Shown: one piece after another, positions 1 to 8,506 of the stretch
Layout of the letters: each line of letters begins with the position of its first letter
Numbering within the stretch: position 1 is the stretch's first letter
Assembly: GCF_902712855.1 (NCBI RefSeq)
Contig: NZ_LR743507.1
Location: forward strand, 2,156,001 to 2,220,000
Length of the DNA: 64,000 nt
Reading direction: 5' to 3'
From: Variovorax paradoxus
Lineage (GTDB): Bacteria; Pseudomonadota; Gammaproteobacteria; Burkholderiales; Burkholderiaceae_C
Position numbers and translations under genes: made by a program
The notes under the pieces: generated by a model
What the model was told of the DNA's origin: nothing
Database searches by the model: none
The model's input: the letters and a program-made list of their open reading frames with translations, nothing else

Positions 1-2
1 CC

Positions 3-1298
3 GCGCAGGCGGCGCCGGGTGCGCAGGCCGCGCCCAGGGCCGCTGCCTGCCCCTCGCCGGTGCCCGAAGCAGCGCGCTGCTACACCGGTGAGGACGGCAC
101 CGGCGCGCTCTACTGGATCGCGATCCCGAAGGACTGGAACCATGGCGTGCTCGTCATGCATGCCCACGGCGGTCCCGAGACCGGGCCGCCCAAGCTCGAG
201 CGCAGCGAGGAAGACCTCAAGCGCTGGGCCGTCACCGTGAAGGCGGGCTACGCCTGGGCCGGCTCGACCTACAGGCGCGGCGGCTATGGCGTGACCATGG
301 CCGCGGAAGACACCGAGCGCCTGCGCCAGATCTTCGTGCGCTACTTCGGCCAGCCGCGCCGCACCTTGTTGCACGGCCAGAGCTACGGCGGCGGCGTCGC
401 TGCGAAGGCAGCCGAGCTGTATGCGCCGGCCGGATCGGCGAAGAGCCCGTACGACGGCCTGATGCTCACCAGCGGCGTGATCGGCGGCGGCAACAGCAAC
501 TACGACTTCCGGCTCGACCTGCGCGTGGTGTACCAGTACGTGTGCCGCAACCATCCGCGCCCCGACGAGCCGCAGTACCCGCTGTGGATGGGTCTGCCGC
601 TCGATTCGAAGCTCACGCGCGCCGACCTGGCCGCACGCGTGAAGGCGTGCACCGGCGTCGGCCTGCCCGCCGCTCAGCGCACGCCCGAGCAGGCTGCGCA
701 CCTGAAGACCATCCTGTCGGTCGTGAAGATCCAGGAGCGCTCGCTGGTCGGCCACCTCGCATGGGGCACCTGGCTGTTCCAGGACCTGGTGCAGAAGCGC
801 CTGGGCGGGCGCAACCCCTTCGGCAACATCGGCGTGGTGTACAGCGGGTCTGCCGACGACGCGGCGCTCAATGCCGGCGTGCTTCGCTACGCCGCCGACC
901 CGCAGGCCAAGGGCGCGCTCGCGGCCGACAGCCAGCCCACCGGCCGCACCGCGCTGCCCACGGTGGGCCTGCATGCCATCGACGATCCGACGGCGTTCGT
1001 CGAACTCGAGAACTCCTACCGCCGCATCCGCGATGCCGCGGGCACCGGCGACCTGCTGGTGCAGAGCTTCAGCACCGAGCGCGAGCACAGCTACCTGAGC
1101 GACTCGGAGTACCCCGCGCTCTTCGCCGCGCTGCTCGACTGGATCGACAAGGGCGAGAAACCTACGCCCGAAGGCTTCGCGCAGCGTTGCACGACGCTGA
1201 TGCCGACCTACGACACCGACGGCAAGAACGGCTGCCACTTCAAGCCAGGGTGGCAACCGCCCGCGCTCGAGAGCCGCGTGCCTTCGCGCGCACCCTGA
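3..1298 (+). CDS. Secreted alpha/beta hydrolase (5' end outside the window)
   Basis: The reading frame is open to the left edge, so the true start lies outside. The first visible residues are Ala/Pro-rich (AQAAPGAQAA), like the end of a signal peptide or a mature N-terminal linker; the GTG at 60 is probably internal. The nucleophile elbow reads GQSYGG, with its Ser codon at 381. A late Asp (HAIDDPTAF) and a His (REHSYL) are plausible remaining triad members. Several cysteines suggest an exported protein. The gene sits 36 bp upstream of a Bug-type receptor gene, so the two may be co-transcribed and the hydrolase may act on a periplasmic ester or amide. The substrate cannot be told from sequence. 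Confidence 0.75.
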   Translation, partial: AQAAPGAQAAPRAAACPSPVPEAARCYTGEDGTGALYWIAIPKDWNHGVLVMHAHGGPETGPPKLERSEEDLKRWAVTVKAGYAWAGSTYRRGGYGVTMAAEDTERLRQIFVRYFGQPRRTLLHGQSYGGGVAAKAAELYAPAGSAKSPYDGLMLTSGVIGGGNSNYDFRLDLRVVYQYVCRNHPRPDEPQYPLWMGLPLDSKLTRADLAARVKACTGVGLPAAQRTPEQAAHLKTILSVVKIQERSLVGHLAWGTWLFQDLVQKRLGGRNPFGNIGVVYSGSADDAALNAGVLRYAADPQAKGALAADSQPTGRTALPTVGLHAIDDPTAFVELENSYRRIRDAAGTGDLLVQSFSTEREHSYLSDSEYPALFAALLDWIDKGEKPTPEGFAQRCTTLMPTYDTDGKNGCHFKPGWQPPALESRVPSRAP

Positions 1299-1334
1299 TT
1301 CCTTTTTTACCGCTTTCAACCTCACGGAGACTCC

Positions 1335-2321
1335 ATGAAGACATTGTTCGCCCTCGCAGCCGTCGCCGCTGCCGTCGTGGGCGCCACCGGCGCGCAGGCC
1401 CAGGATTTCCCGGGCAGCAAGCCCATCACCATCGTCGTGCCGTTCGCCGCCGGCGGCCCGACCGACCGCGTCGCCCGCGACCTGGCCGAGGCGCTGCGCA
1501 AGCCGCTCGGCGGCAACACGGTGATCATCGACAACGTGCCCGGCGCGGGCAGCTCCATCGGCGCGGCCAAGGTGGCACGCGCCGCGCCCGACGGCTACAC
1601 GCTGCTGCTCAACCACATCGCGATGGCCACCGTGCCGAGCCTGGTGCGCAACGTGCCGTTCAAGGTCGAGACCGATTTCGAATATCTCGGCATCGTCAAC
1701 GACGTGCCGATGACGCTCATCTCCAAGCCCAGCATCCCGGCCAACAACTACAAGGAGCTGACCGGCTGGATCGCAGCCAACAAGGGCAAGATCAACATCG
1801 GCAACGCGGGCGTGGGCTCGGCCTCGCACCTGTGCGGCCTGCTGTACCAGAGCGCCACCAAGACCGAGATGACGCCCGTGCCCTACAAGGGCACCGCGCC
1901 TGCCATCACCGACCTGATCGGCGGACAGATCGACCTGCTGTGCGACCAGACCACCAACACGACGCCGCAGATCCAGGCGAAGAAAGTGAAGGCCTTCGCG
2001 GTGACCACGCCGCAACGCCTCGCGCTGCCGATGCTCAAGGACCTGCCCACGCTCGACGAGGCCGGCCTGAAGAACTTCCAGGTGACGATCTGGCACGGCC
2101 TCTATGCGCCCAAGGGCACGCCCGCGCCGGTGCTGAAGAAGCTCAACGATGCAATGAAGGCCGCGCTGAAGGACCCGGACTTCATCCATCGCGAGGAACT
2201 GCTCGGTGCCGTGGTGGCGACCGATGGCCGCATCGAGCCCGCCGGCCACAAGAAGTTCGTGATCGACGAGATCGCCAAATGGACGCCCATCATCAAGGCG
2301 GCCGGCGTGTACGCCGACTGA
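1335..2321 (+). CDS. Bug/TctC-family periplasmic substrate-binding protein
   Basis: This is a 328-aa receptor of the tripartite tricarboxylate transporter (Bug) family, which is strongly expanded in Burkholderiales. A signal peptide occupies residues 1-22 (AlaGlnAlaGln cleavage region). The family N-terminal motif follows (ITIVVPFAAGGPTDRVAR), then the GAGSSIGAAKVARAAPDGYT loop that contacts carboxylate ligands through two waters in characterised members. A good GGAG ribosome site precedes the ATG. No TctA/TctB membrane partners are adjacent, which is usual for Bug receptors. The ligand is unknown. The preceding hydrolase could generate it. Confidence 0.9.
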   Translation: MKTLFALAAVAAAVVGATGAQAQDFPGSKPITIVVPFAAGGPTDRVARDLAEALRKPLGGNTVIIDNVPGAGSSIGAAKVARAAPDGYTLLLNHIAMATVPSLVRNVPFKVETDFEYLGIVNDVPMTLISKPSIPANNYKELTGWIAANKGKINIGNAGVGSASHLCGLLYQSATKTEMTPVPYKGTAPAITDLIGGQIDLLCDQTTNTTPQIQAKKVKAFAVTTPQRLALPMLKDLPTLDEAGLKNFQVTIWHGLYAPKGTPAPVLKKLNDAMKAALKDPDFIHREELLGAVVATDGRIEPAGHKKFVIDEIAKWTPIIKAAGVYAD

Positions 2322-2468
2322 ATTCCGTCGCCATTGCCGGCAGTTCGCGCGCGGGCCTCATTCAATAGGCCAGGCGCTAATTGCCGGCTATTTGTAATCA
2401 AAAGATTCAAGTTTGGACGACTGGAAAAAGTTTGATTTCTTTTCGGATGTTTACATTAGCTGGGCACA

Positions 2469-2921
2469 ATGCCTCGCATGCCAAACATTGCGTCCATCCT
2501 TAAGTCCGAGATCTCGCGCGTCGCCCGCAAGGAAGTGCGCGCTGAAATCGAAACCCTCAAGAAAGCCTCGGTGCATCACCGCGCGGCCATTGCCGCATTG
2601 CGCAGGCAAGTGAGTGCGCTCGAGAAGGAATTGCGCAAGGCAGCCAAGGGCAGCGCCCGTAGCGCACGCGCCTCGAGCGCCGCCGAAGCGTCCGACGAAG
2701 AACCGACGAAGCGACGCTTCAGCGCGGGCCGGTTGGCTTCGCACCGCACGAAGCTGGGTATTTCCGCTGCGTCCTACGGCAAGCTCGTGGGCGTGTCCGG
2801 CCAGACGATCTACCACTGGGAACAGGGCAAGGCGCGGCCGAGGGCTGCGCAATTGGAGAGCCTGGCTTCGGTGCGCGGTCTCGGCAAGGTCGAAGTGGCG
2901 CAGCGGTTGGGGGCTGAATAA
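2469..2921 (+). CDS. Small HTH (XRE-like) DNA-binding protein with N-terminal coiled coil
   Basis: This is a 150-aa protein. Residues about 10-60 are a charged heptad-like helix (SEISRVARKEVRAEIETLKK and following) likely to form a coiled coil. A basic Ala/Ser-rich linker follows. Residues about 85-145 form a helix-turn-helix with GKLVGVSGQTIYHWEQGKAR, the recognition-helix pattern of XRE/Cro-type domains. It stands alone between the Bug receptor gene and a convergent gene. It is probably a transcription regulator or nucleoid-associated protein; the target is unknown. An alternative start four codons downstream (MPNIAS) is possible. Confidence 0.75.
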   Translation: MPRMPNIASILKSEISRVARKEVRAEIETLKKASVHHRAAIAALRRQVSALEKELRKAAKGSARSARASSAAEASDEEPTKRRFSAGRLASHRTKLGISAASYGKLVGVSGQTIYHWEQGKARPRAAQLESLASVRGLGKVEVAQRLGAE

Positions 2922-3043
2922 GCTGCGCCCTGTGGCTGGTCGCGCGACTTGCTGGCGTGGACGCTTCAGGAAATGGATCAGCTCTTTCGCCAATTCCAGA
3001 TGCCTGCTTTCGCGCCAGCCCATTTGCAAGCCACACGATATGG

Positions 3044-3946
3044 CTACAGTGCCTTTTTCAGGTCCACGTCGGGGAATTCGGCATCGAATGTTGCCGCCGG
3101 CTTCACCGCAGCATCGATGACATTTGCGCCGTGCTTCTGGGCGAGGAAGCGTTCGCGATAGAGCTGGTAGGCCGCGTCGCATACCTTTGAAGTGAAGTAC
3201 GCATTGAAACCGCCGCCAACAGCGGCGCCGACCATGGGGATGGCCTGTGCGAGTTTCGCCTTGGTCAAGCGGATGCCGAGCGCTTTGGCGATCTCCTGAA
3301 CCAGTTTCACGAAGACGTTCTTCTCCAGTTCATTCCACGTGACTTTCTTTGCCACGTCCTGGGCCAGCCGGACCAATTGAGACATTGCCAGGGCTTTGGA
3401 TGCATCGGTCGGCGAAGAAGCAAGTCCTAACGTGTTCAATGCAAACAGACGTTCTTCCTGGCGCGTCGTGTCGAACCCGTAATACGCTGCATATTCACCG
3501 ACTGCTCGCAGATTGAGTGCGATCAGCGCCGGGATATCGACGACCAGACCCAGCGCACCTGCCGCTCCCGCGCCTGCACCTTCGGCGGCGGCGATGCCCT
3601 TGTACTTTGCTGCGAGCCAACCGACGACCTTGTCGACCTCTTCCAGCGGCAGATCGACGATATCCGCATGCGACTTGACGTTCTCGTGGCCGGCCTTGCG
3701 GAACTCTTCGAAAATGGCCTCCGGCCGAACGCTCCACTGGGCGGCATCATTGCAGATCGAGGTCAATCCTTCGACGGACTTCTTGATGACCGTGCCGACG
3801 CCCGGTGTGTCGAGCAGGAGGTCTCCCGCCTTGTCCAGTGGCCGATTGAGCAACTGCAGTTTCTTGCCCAACCAGCCGACCGAGGGATGCTTCCATTCAT
3901 GAATCTGCTTCAGTGCAAGAAGGTCATAGGCAGGGAGATTTGGCAT
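3044..3946 (-). CDS. EcsC-family protein
   Basis: This 300-aa protein resembles the EcsC family, named for the Bacillus ABC-transporter accessory protein whose biochemical role is unclear. Visible features are the N-terminal YDLLALKQIHEWKHP segment, a Gly/Ala-rich amphipathic stretch near residues 115-145 (AAAEGAGAGAAGALGLVVDI) and a second Gly-rich hydrophobic stretch near residue 240 (AIPMVGAAVGGGFNAYFTSK). Both are typical of the family and suggest membrane association. There is no obvious Shine-Dalgarno before the ATG. The next gene upstream on the same strand starts at 4685 and ends 148 bp away. Confidence 0.7.
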   Translation of the reverse strand: MPNLPAYDLLALKQIHEWKHPSVGWLGKKLQLLNRPLDKAGDLLLDTPGVGTVIKKSVEGLTSICNDAAQWSVRPEAIFEEFRKAGHENVKSHADIVDLPLEEVDKVVGWLAAKYKGIAAAEGAGAGAAGALGLVVDIPALIALNLRAVGEYAAYYGFDTTRQEERLFALNTLGLASSPTDASKALAMSQLVRLAQDVAKKVTWNELEKNVFVKLVQEIAKALGIRLTKAKLAQAIPMVGAAVGGGFNAYFTSKVCDAAYQLYRERFLAQKHGANVIDAAVKPAATFDAEFPDVDLKKAL

Positions 3947-4094
3947 GGGGCGGCACTGGAAATGGCGTTGATGAAAATTGGAAACGTGTTTTTGCGCAGA
4001 CCCGGGCGTTCGGCGTCGGAGGGAATGCCTGGCAAGCCAGCGAGTCGGGTGTTGCTGTGTTCGCGCAGTGGCAGGTTCGAGCCGAGACCGCTGC

Positions 4095-4685
4095 TTACTG
4101 GTTACTCATGAATTCTGCGCGGAACGCCTCCATCGGCCCCTTCACTGCAGCGCTCACCTGCTCGGCAAACTCCTTGACGGGTGCCCACTTGTGGCCGCGT
4201 CCATCGAGCGACAGGTCGTAGGCCCGTTGCAGGTGCGCAAGAAGCTTTCTCGACGAGGCCTGTGCCATCAGCAGCGCATCGATCGCGCACGGGGAATCGA
4301 ACTTCAGGTGATCGGCCGATGCCAGCGCCGACACGATGCCTTCGGCCTCCAGGGAAAGGTGCAGCAGGTCGAGCGCGCTCTCGTCGGCGTGCGACCTGAC
4401 CTTCTCCGCCATCTTGTAGACCGCATCGATCAGAAGCAGCGCGCTTCGTTGCTGCGACTGCTGCGCCGCGGAAGCCGACGCGACGCGGCGCCCGATTTCC
4501 TGCCGATGCAACCGCTGCACGACCCACAGCCCCAGGCCGATCGCGGCGATCGAGCCGAAGGCCTGCGTCCATGCGGCCCAGTCGCCGGGCGTGGCCGGCG
4601 GGTAGGCCGCAAAGATGCCGATCAACGCGCCGCAGATGAGTACGGCGGCGCCATGCACCGCCGCGCTTTCCAGCTTTGACTTCAT
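4095..4685 (-). CDS. Small membrane protein of unknown function
   Basis: This 196-aa protein has two N-terminal hydrophobic helices (around residues 11-28 and 36-58), followed by a soluble, mostly helical domain of about 140 residues (IDAVYKMAEKVRSHADESAL is typical of it). I do not recognise a family. The start is placed at the ATG at 4685 (MKSKLESAAV) because GAGG lies just ahead of it. The frame stays open further upstream, but that extension is Arg/His-rich and implausible as protein. It lies between the EcsC-family gene and the permease gene on the same strand. Confidence 0.6.
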   Translation of the reverse strand: MKSKLESAAVHGAAVLICGALIGIFAAYPPATPGDWAAWTQAFGSIAAIGLGLWVVQRLHRQEIGRRVASASAAQQSQQRSALLLIDAVYKMAEKVRSHADESALDLLHLSLEAEGIVSALASADHLKFDSPCAIDALLMAQASSRKLLAHLQRAYDLSLDGRGHKWAPVKEFAEQVSAAVKGPMEAFRAEFMSNQ

Positions 4686-4762
4686 GCCTCGTTCCCTTTG
4701 AGGCCGGAAGTATCTGCGACGGCGCGGCGTTCGAATTGCCCGAACAGAGGGGCGAAACAGGC

Positions 4763-6106
4763 TCAGTGATCGTGATGCAGGTAGCTCGCCTGCCGCGGCA
4801 GCCGCAGGCTGACGAGGAACGCGATGACCATCATCGCGCTCACGTACCAGAAGAACGCCGACTCGTGGCCCAGCGACTTGAGCCCCAGCGCCACGTATTC
4901 GGCCGAGCCGCCGAAGATGGCGTTGGCCACCGCGTAGGCCAGCCCGACGCCCAGCGCGCGCACTTCGGGGGGGAACATCTCGGCCTTCACGATGCCGCTG
5001 ATCGAGGTGTAGAAGCTCACGATGGCCAGCGCGACGATGATGAGCACGAAAGCCATCACCGGGCTGGTGGTGTGCTGCAGGGCCGTGAGGATGGGCACCG
5101 TGCCCAGCGCGCCGAGGCCGCCGAACAGCAGCATGTTGTTGCGCCGGCCGATGCGGTCGGACAGTGCGCCGAACACCGGCTGCATGCACATGTAGACGAA
5201 CAGCGCGCCGGTCATCACATAGCTGGCGGTCTTGATCGGCAGGTGCACGGTGTTCACCAGGTACTTCTGCATGTAGGTGGTGAAGGTGTAGAAGATCAGC
5301 GAACCGCCGGCGGTGTAGCCCAGCACGGTCAGGAACGCGGGCGTGTGGTGTTTGAAGAGGCCGGCCATGCTGCCGGCTTCCTTGTTGGCCTTGGCCTCCG
5401 CGGTCTGGGTTTCATGCAGCGTGCGGCGCAGCAGCAGCGCCACCACGGCGGCGATGGCACCGATGACGAAAGGAATGCGCCAGCCCCAGGCCTTGAGCTC
5501 GGGCTCGGTCAGGAGCTGTTCGAGCACCACGATCACCAGCACCGCGAGCAGTTGTCCGCCGATGAGCGTGACGTACTGGAACGACGAGAAGAAGCCGCGC
5601 TGGCCGCGCAGCGCCACCTCGCTCATGTAGGTGGCGGTGGTGCCGTATTCGCCGCCCACCGACAGGCCCTGGAACAGCCGGCAGACCAGCAGCAGGAAGG
5701 GCGCCCAGGCGCCGATCTGCGCATAGGTGGGCAGGGCCGCGATGACGAGCGAGCCGCCGCACATCATGGTGACCGAGATCAGCATCGAGGTCTTGCGCCC
5801 GAGCCGGTCGGCCACGCGCCCGAACAGCCAGCCGCCGATGGGCCGCATGAGGAAGCCCGCCGCGAACACGCCCGCTGTGTTCAGCAACTGCGCGGTGGGG
5901 TCCGACTTGGGAAAGAAGGCTGGCGCGAAGTAGAGCGCGGAGAACGCGTAGACGTAGAAGTCGAACCACTCGACGAGGTTGCCCGACGAGGCCGCCATGA
6001 TCGCGAAGACGCGGTGGCGCTTTTCTTCGGCCGTGTAGTGGGGGGCCGACTGTGGCAAGGACGAAGAGGCCGCTGGGCCTCCCGGAGTAGGCGTGACTGC
6101 GCTCAT
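4763..6106 (-). CDS. kgtP: MHS-family MFS permease, alpha-ketoglutarate permease-like
   Basis: This 447-aa 12-helix major facilitator belongs to the metabolite:H+ symporter family. It matches remembered E. coli KgtP along its length, for example SGNLVEWFDFYVYAFSALYF, FLMRPIGGWLFGRVADRLGR, LFQGLSVGGEYGTTATYMSE and EMFPPEVRALGVGLAYAVAN. It probably imports 2-oxoglutarate or a related dicarboxylate. The ATG at 6106 is chosen because an AAGG ribosome site sits ahead of it; a longer frame adds 28 Cys/Pro-rich residues. It is 122 bp downstream of lldD on the same strand and could be co-transcribed with it. Confidence 0.85.
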   Translation of the reverse strand: MSAVTPTPGGPAASSSLPQSAPHYTAEEKRHRVFAIMAASSGNLVEWFDFYVYAFSALYFAPAFFPKSDPTAQLLNTAGVFAAGFLMRPIGGWLFGRVADRLGRKTSMLISVTMMCGGSLVIAALPTYAQIGAWAPFLLLVCRLFQGLSVGGEYGTTATYMSEVALRGQRGFFSSFQYVTLIGGQLLAVLVIVVLEQLLTEPELKAWGWRIPFVIGAIAAVVALLLRRTLHETQTAEAKANKEAGSMAGLFKHHTPAFLTVLGYTAGGSLIFYTFTTYMQKYLVNTVHLPIKTASYVMTGALFVYMCMQPVFGALSDRIGRRNNMLLFGGLGALGTVPILTALQHTTSPVMAFVLIIVALAIVSFYTSISGIVKAEMFPPEVRALGVGLAYAVANAIFGGSAEYVALGLKSLGHESAFFWYVSAMMVIAFLVSLRLPRQASYLHHDH

Positions 6107-6228
6107 GGTGCCTTCTTGTGCCGTGCAGGCAATGTTGTTGTTTCCAGAACATTCTGCGCCGCAGGGAGGGTGCGGCGTGTCAGCCGGCACCGCATCAGCC
6201 TACCCCCGAAGGGGCCTTCGCCAGCCGG

Positions 6229-7386
6229 TCAGAAGGTGCCCGGCAGCAGGATGCTCGAGTCGACCTCGTCGATGTTCGTGCGGCCGCAGAAGGCCATGGT
6301 GATGTCGAGTTCCTTGCGGATGATCTCGAGCGCGCGCGTCACGCCTTCCTGCCCGTGGGCGCCCAGTCCGTACAGGAAGCTGCGGCCGATGAGCGTGCCG
6401 CGTGCGCCCAGCGCGCGGGCCTTGAGCACGTCCTGGCCGCTGCGGATGCCGCCGTCCATCCACACCTCGATCTCGGTGCCTACCGCATCGACGATGGCCG
6501 GCAGCGCAGCGATGGAGGAGGGCGCGCCGTCGAGCTGGCGGCCGCCGTGGTTCGACACGATGAGCGCGTCGGCGCCGCTGGAGGCCGCAAGCCGCGCGTC
6601 TTCCACGTCCATCACGCCCTTCAGGATGAGCTTGCCGCCCCAAAGCTTCTTGATCCATTCCACGTCGGCCCAGCTCAGCGCGGGGTCGAACTGCTCGGCG
6701 GTCCACGACGACAGCGACGACAGGTCTTTCACGCCCTTGGCGTGGCCCGCGATGTTGCCGAAGGTGCGGCGCTTGGTGCCCAGCATGCCCATGCACCAGC
6801 GCGGCTTGGTGGCCAGGTTGATGAGGTTCTTGATCGTCGGCTTGGGCGGCGCGGTGAGGCCGTTCTTGATGTCCTTGTGGCGCTGGCCCAGGATCTGCAG
6901 GTCGAGCGTGAGCTGCAGCGCGGTCACGTTGGCGGCCTTGGCGCGCTCGATCAGGCGCTCGATGAAATCGCGGTCCTTCATCACGTAGAGCTGGAACCAG
7001 AACGGATGGCGGTCGGTGTTCTCGGCGATGTCCTCGAGCGAGCAGATGCTCATGGTCGACAGCGTGAACGGGATGCCGAAGGCCTTGGCCGCGCGGGCGC
7101 CGAGGATCTCGCCGTCGGCATGCTGCATGCCGGTGAGGCCGGTGGGCGCGATGGCCACGGGCATCGCGGCTTCCTGGCCGACCATGGTGGTGCGCAGCGA
7201 GCGGCCTTCCATGTTCACGGCCACGCGCTGGCGCAGCTTGATCTTCTGGAAGTCGCTCTCGTTGGCGCGGTAGGTGCCCTCGGTCCAGGCCCCGGAGTCG
7301 GCGTAGTCGTAGAACATCTTGGGCACGCGGCGCTTGGCAATCACCCGCAGGTCTTCGATGCTGGTGATCTTGGAAAGGTCGGACAC
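6229..7386 (-). CDS. lldD: FMN-dependent L-lactate dehydrogenase / alpha-hydroxy-acid oxidase
   Basis: This 385-aa enzyme of the FMN alpha-hydroxy-acid dehydrogenase family oxidises L-lactate to pyruvate, feeding electrons to the respiratory chain at the inner membrane. Family signatures are FYDYADSGAWTEGTYRAN at the N terminus, PVAIAPTGLTGMQHADGE and the active-site SNHGGRQLDGAPSS, whose His is the catalytic base. GTG at 7386 is the start, because an AGGAGA ribosome site lies 8 nt ahead; upstream in-frame codons encode a nonsensical Arg-rich extension. lldP, the lactate permease gene, is divergent 1.1 kb away with a LysR gene between. The substrate could be another 2-hydroxy acid, but lldP nearby favours lactate. 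Confidence 0.88.
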   Translation of the reverse strand: MSDLSKITSIEDLRVIAKRRVPKMFYDYADSGAWTEGTYRANESDFQKIKLRQRVAVNMEGRSLRTTMVGQEAAMPVAIAPTGLTGMQHADGEILGARAAKAFGIPFTLSTMSICSLEDIAENTDRHPFWFQLYVMKDRDFIERLIERAKAANVTALQLTLDLQILGQRHKDIKNGLTAPPKPTIKNLINLATKPRWCMGMLGTKRRTFGNIAGHAKGVKDLSSLSSWTAEQFDPALSWADVEWIKKLWGGKLILKGVMDVEDARLAASSGADALIVSNHGGRQLDGAPSSIAALPAIVDAVGTEIEVWMDGGIRSGQDVLKARALGARGTLIGRSFLYGLGAHGQEGVTRALEIIRKELDITMAFCGRTNIDEVDSSILLPGTF

Positions 7387-7501
7387 GGGCTTGTCTCCTG
7401 GCTGGACTTTGTGAAAAAACGGGGGCGAACCCGCCATTATCGGCAGCCGCCCCAACGGTCCATCTGAAAAAAGCCGGGCCCGGAACTGAAAAGAATTCAG
7501 C

Positions 7502-8386
7502 TCACTGCCGCAGCGCCTCGCGCAGCCATTCGACGAAGGTGGCGCATTCCCAGCGCTCCATGGCGCCCGGCCGCCAGCACAGGAAGTAGGCGTTGGGCGA
7601 GGGCACGCTGCGCGCCGACAGCCGCACCAGCCGGCCGCTGTCGAGCCATGCACTGCCCAGGCGCAGGTGCATCAGCACCACGCCGAAGTCTTCGGCGGCC
7701 GCGTCGAGCGCCAGCCCAAGGTCGTTGAACTGGTGCCCCGTGGCCGGCTCGGGCAGGCCCACGCCGCAAGCCTTGAACCAGGTGCGCCACGACTCCAGCG
7801 GCGTGCGCAGCAACTGCGCGCGCGACACTTCGGCGTCGCTCGCGAACCCGTCGAACGGCCCGTGCCGCTCGAGGTAGGCCGGGCTGCACACCGGCGAGAC
7901 TTCGTCGGCCAGCAGCTGGAAGAACTCGCGGTCGTGAAACGGACCGGTGCCGAAGCGCAGCTCGATGTCGGCTTCTTCCACCGTGGTGTTGCGCACCGGT
8001 GCGGTGACCTGCAGCATCAGCTCGATGTTGGGATAGGCGTCGCGAAAGCGCGCGAGCCGTGGCAGCAGCATCTGCCGCGAGAAGGTGGGCGTGACCGCCA
8101 CGCGCAGCCGCCGCACCTGCGAGGCCGGCTCGCGCCCCGGCACCTGCTGCAGTGCCGCAATGGCCTCGCGCACGCGCGCCAGGTACGCCATGCCGTCCGC
8201 GCTCAGGCTGAAGTCGCTGCCCGCGAAGAACTTCAGGCCCAGCAGCAGCTCGAGCTGGCGGATGCGGTGGCTCACCGCGCTGGGCGTCACGCTGAGCTCC
8301 TCGGCGGCCAGATTCACGCTGCGCAGCCGCGCGACGGCCTCGAAGGCCTGCAGGCCCTGGGTCGAGGGAAGACGCGGAGAAACCAT
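7502..8386 (-). CDS. LysR-family regulator (GcvA-like), probable lactate-gene regulator
   Basis: This 294-aa LysR-type regulator has an N-terminal winged HTH (LQAFEAVARLRSVNLAAEEL, SVTPSAVSHRIRQLE) and the usual periplasmic-binding-like effector domain from about residue 90. The VTPSAVSHRI motif places it near the GcvA group. It lies between lldD (same strand, downstream) and lldP (divergent, 120 bp apart), the typical position for a LysR protein controlling a divergent target. In E. coli the equivalent regulator LldR is a GntR protein, so this control differs. Regulation of lldP/lldD is inferred from position. Confidence 0.85.
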   Translation of the reverse strand: MVSPRLPSTQGLQAFEAVARLRSVNLAAEELSVTPSAVSHRIRQLELLLGLKFFAGSDFSLSADGMAYLARVREAIAALQQVPGREPASQVRRLRVAVTPTFSRQMLLPRLARFRDAYPNIELMLQVTAPVRNTTVEEADIELRFGTGPFHDREFFQLLADEVSPVCSPAYLERHGPFDGFASDAEVSRAQLLRTPLESWRTWFKACGVGLPEPATGHQFNDLGLALDAAAEDFGVVLMHLRLGSAWLDSGRLVRLSARSVPSPNAYFLCWRPGAMERWECATFVEWLREALRQ

Positions 8387-8506
8387 CTGTTGTTGGCGAA
8401 AGTAGCGGCGTACGATGGTAACGAACGCTCTCGGTCTCTCGTGGCGGACTCTTCGGCGCCTCGGGTCACCGGCTCAAAAAGATTCCAACAAAGAGGAGAC
8501 AAGCGC
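8387..8506. promoter_or_regulatory. Divergent lysR / lldP control region
   Basis: This 120-bp spacer between divergent starts must hold both promoters and the LysR site. It ends in a strong ribosome site for lldP (AGAGGAGACAAGCGC before ATG). I do not see a convincing T-N11-A dyad or a well-spaced -35/-10 pair, so no operator is assigned. Confidence 0.5.

Noticed and set aside
2322..2468. A small GGCCT/AGGCC hairpin after the Bug receptor gene
   Set aside because: The stem is only 5 bp with an 8-nt loop and no T-run, so it cannot be called a terminator.
6200..6220. CCCC-GAA-GGGG hairpin between lldD and the kgtP-like gene
   Set aside because: It is a short stem without a T-tract on the transcribed strand; not enough for a terminator.
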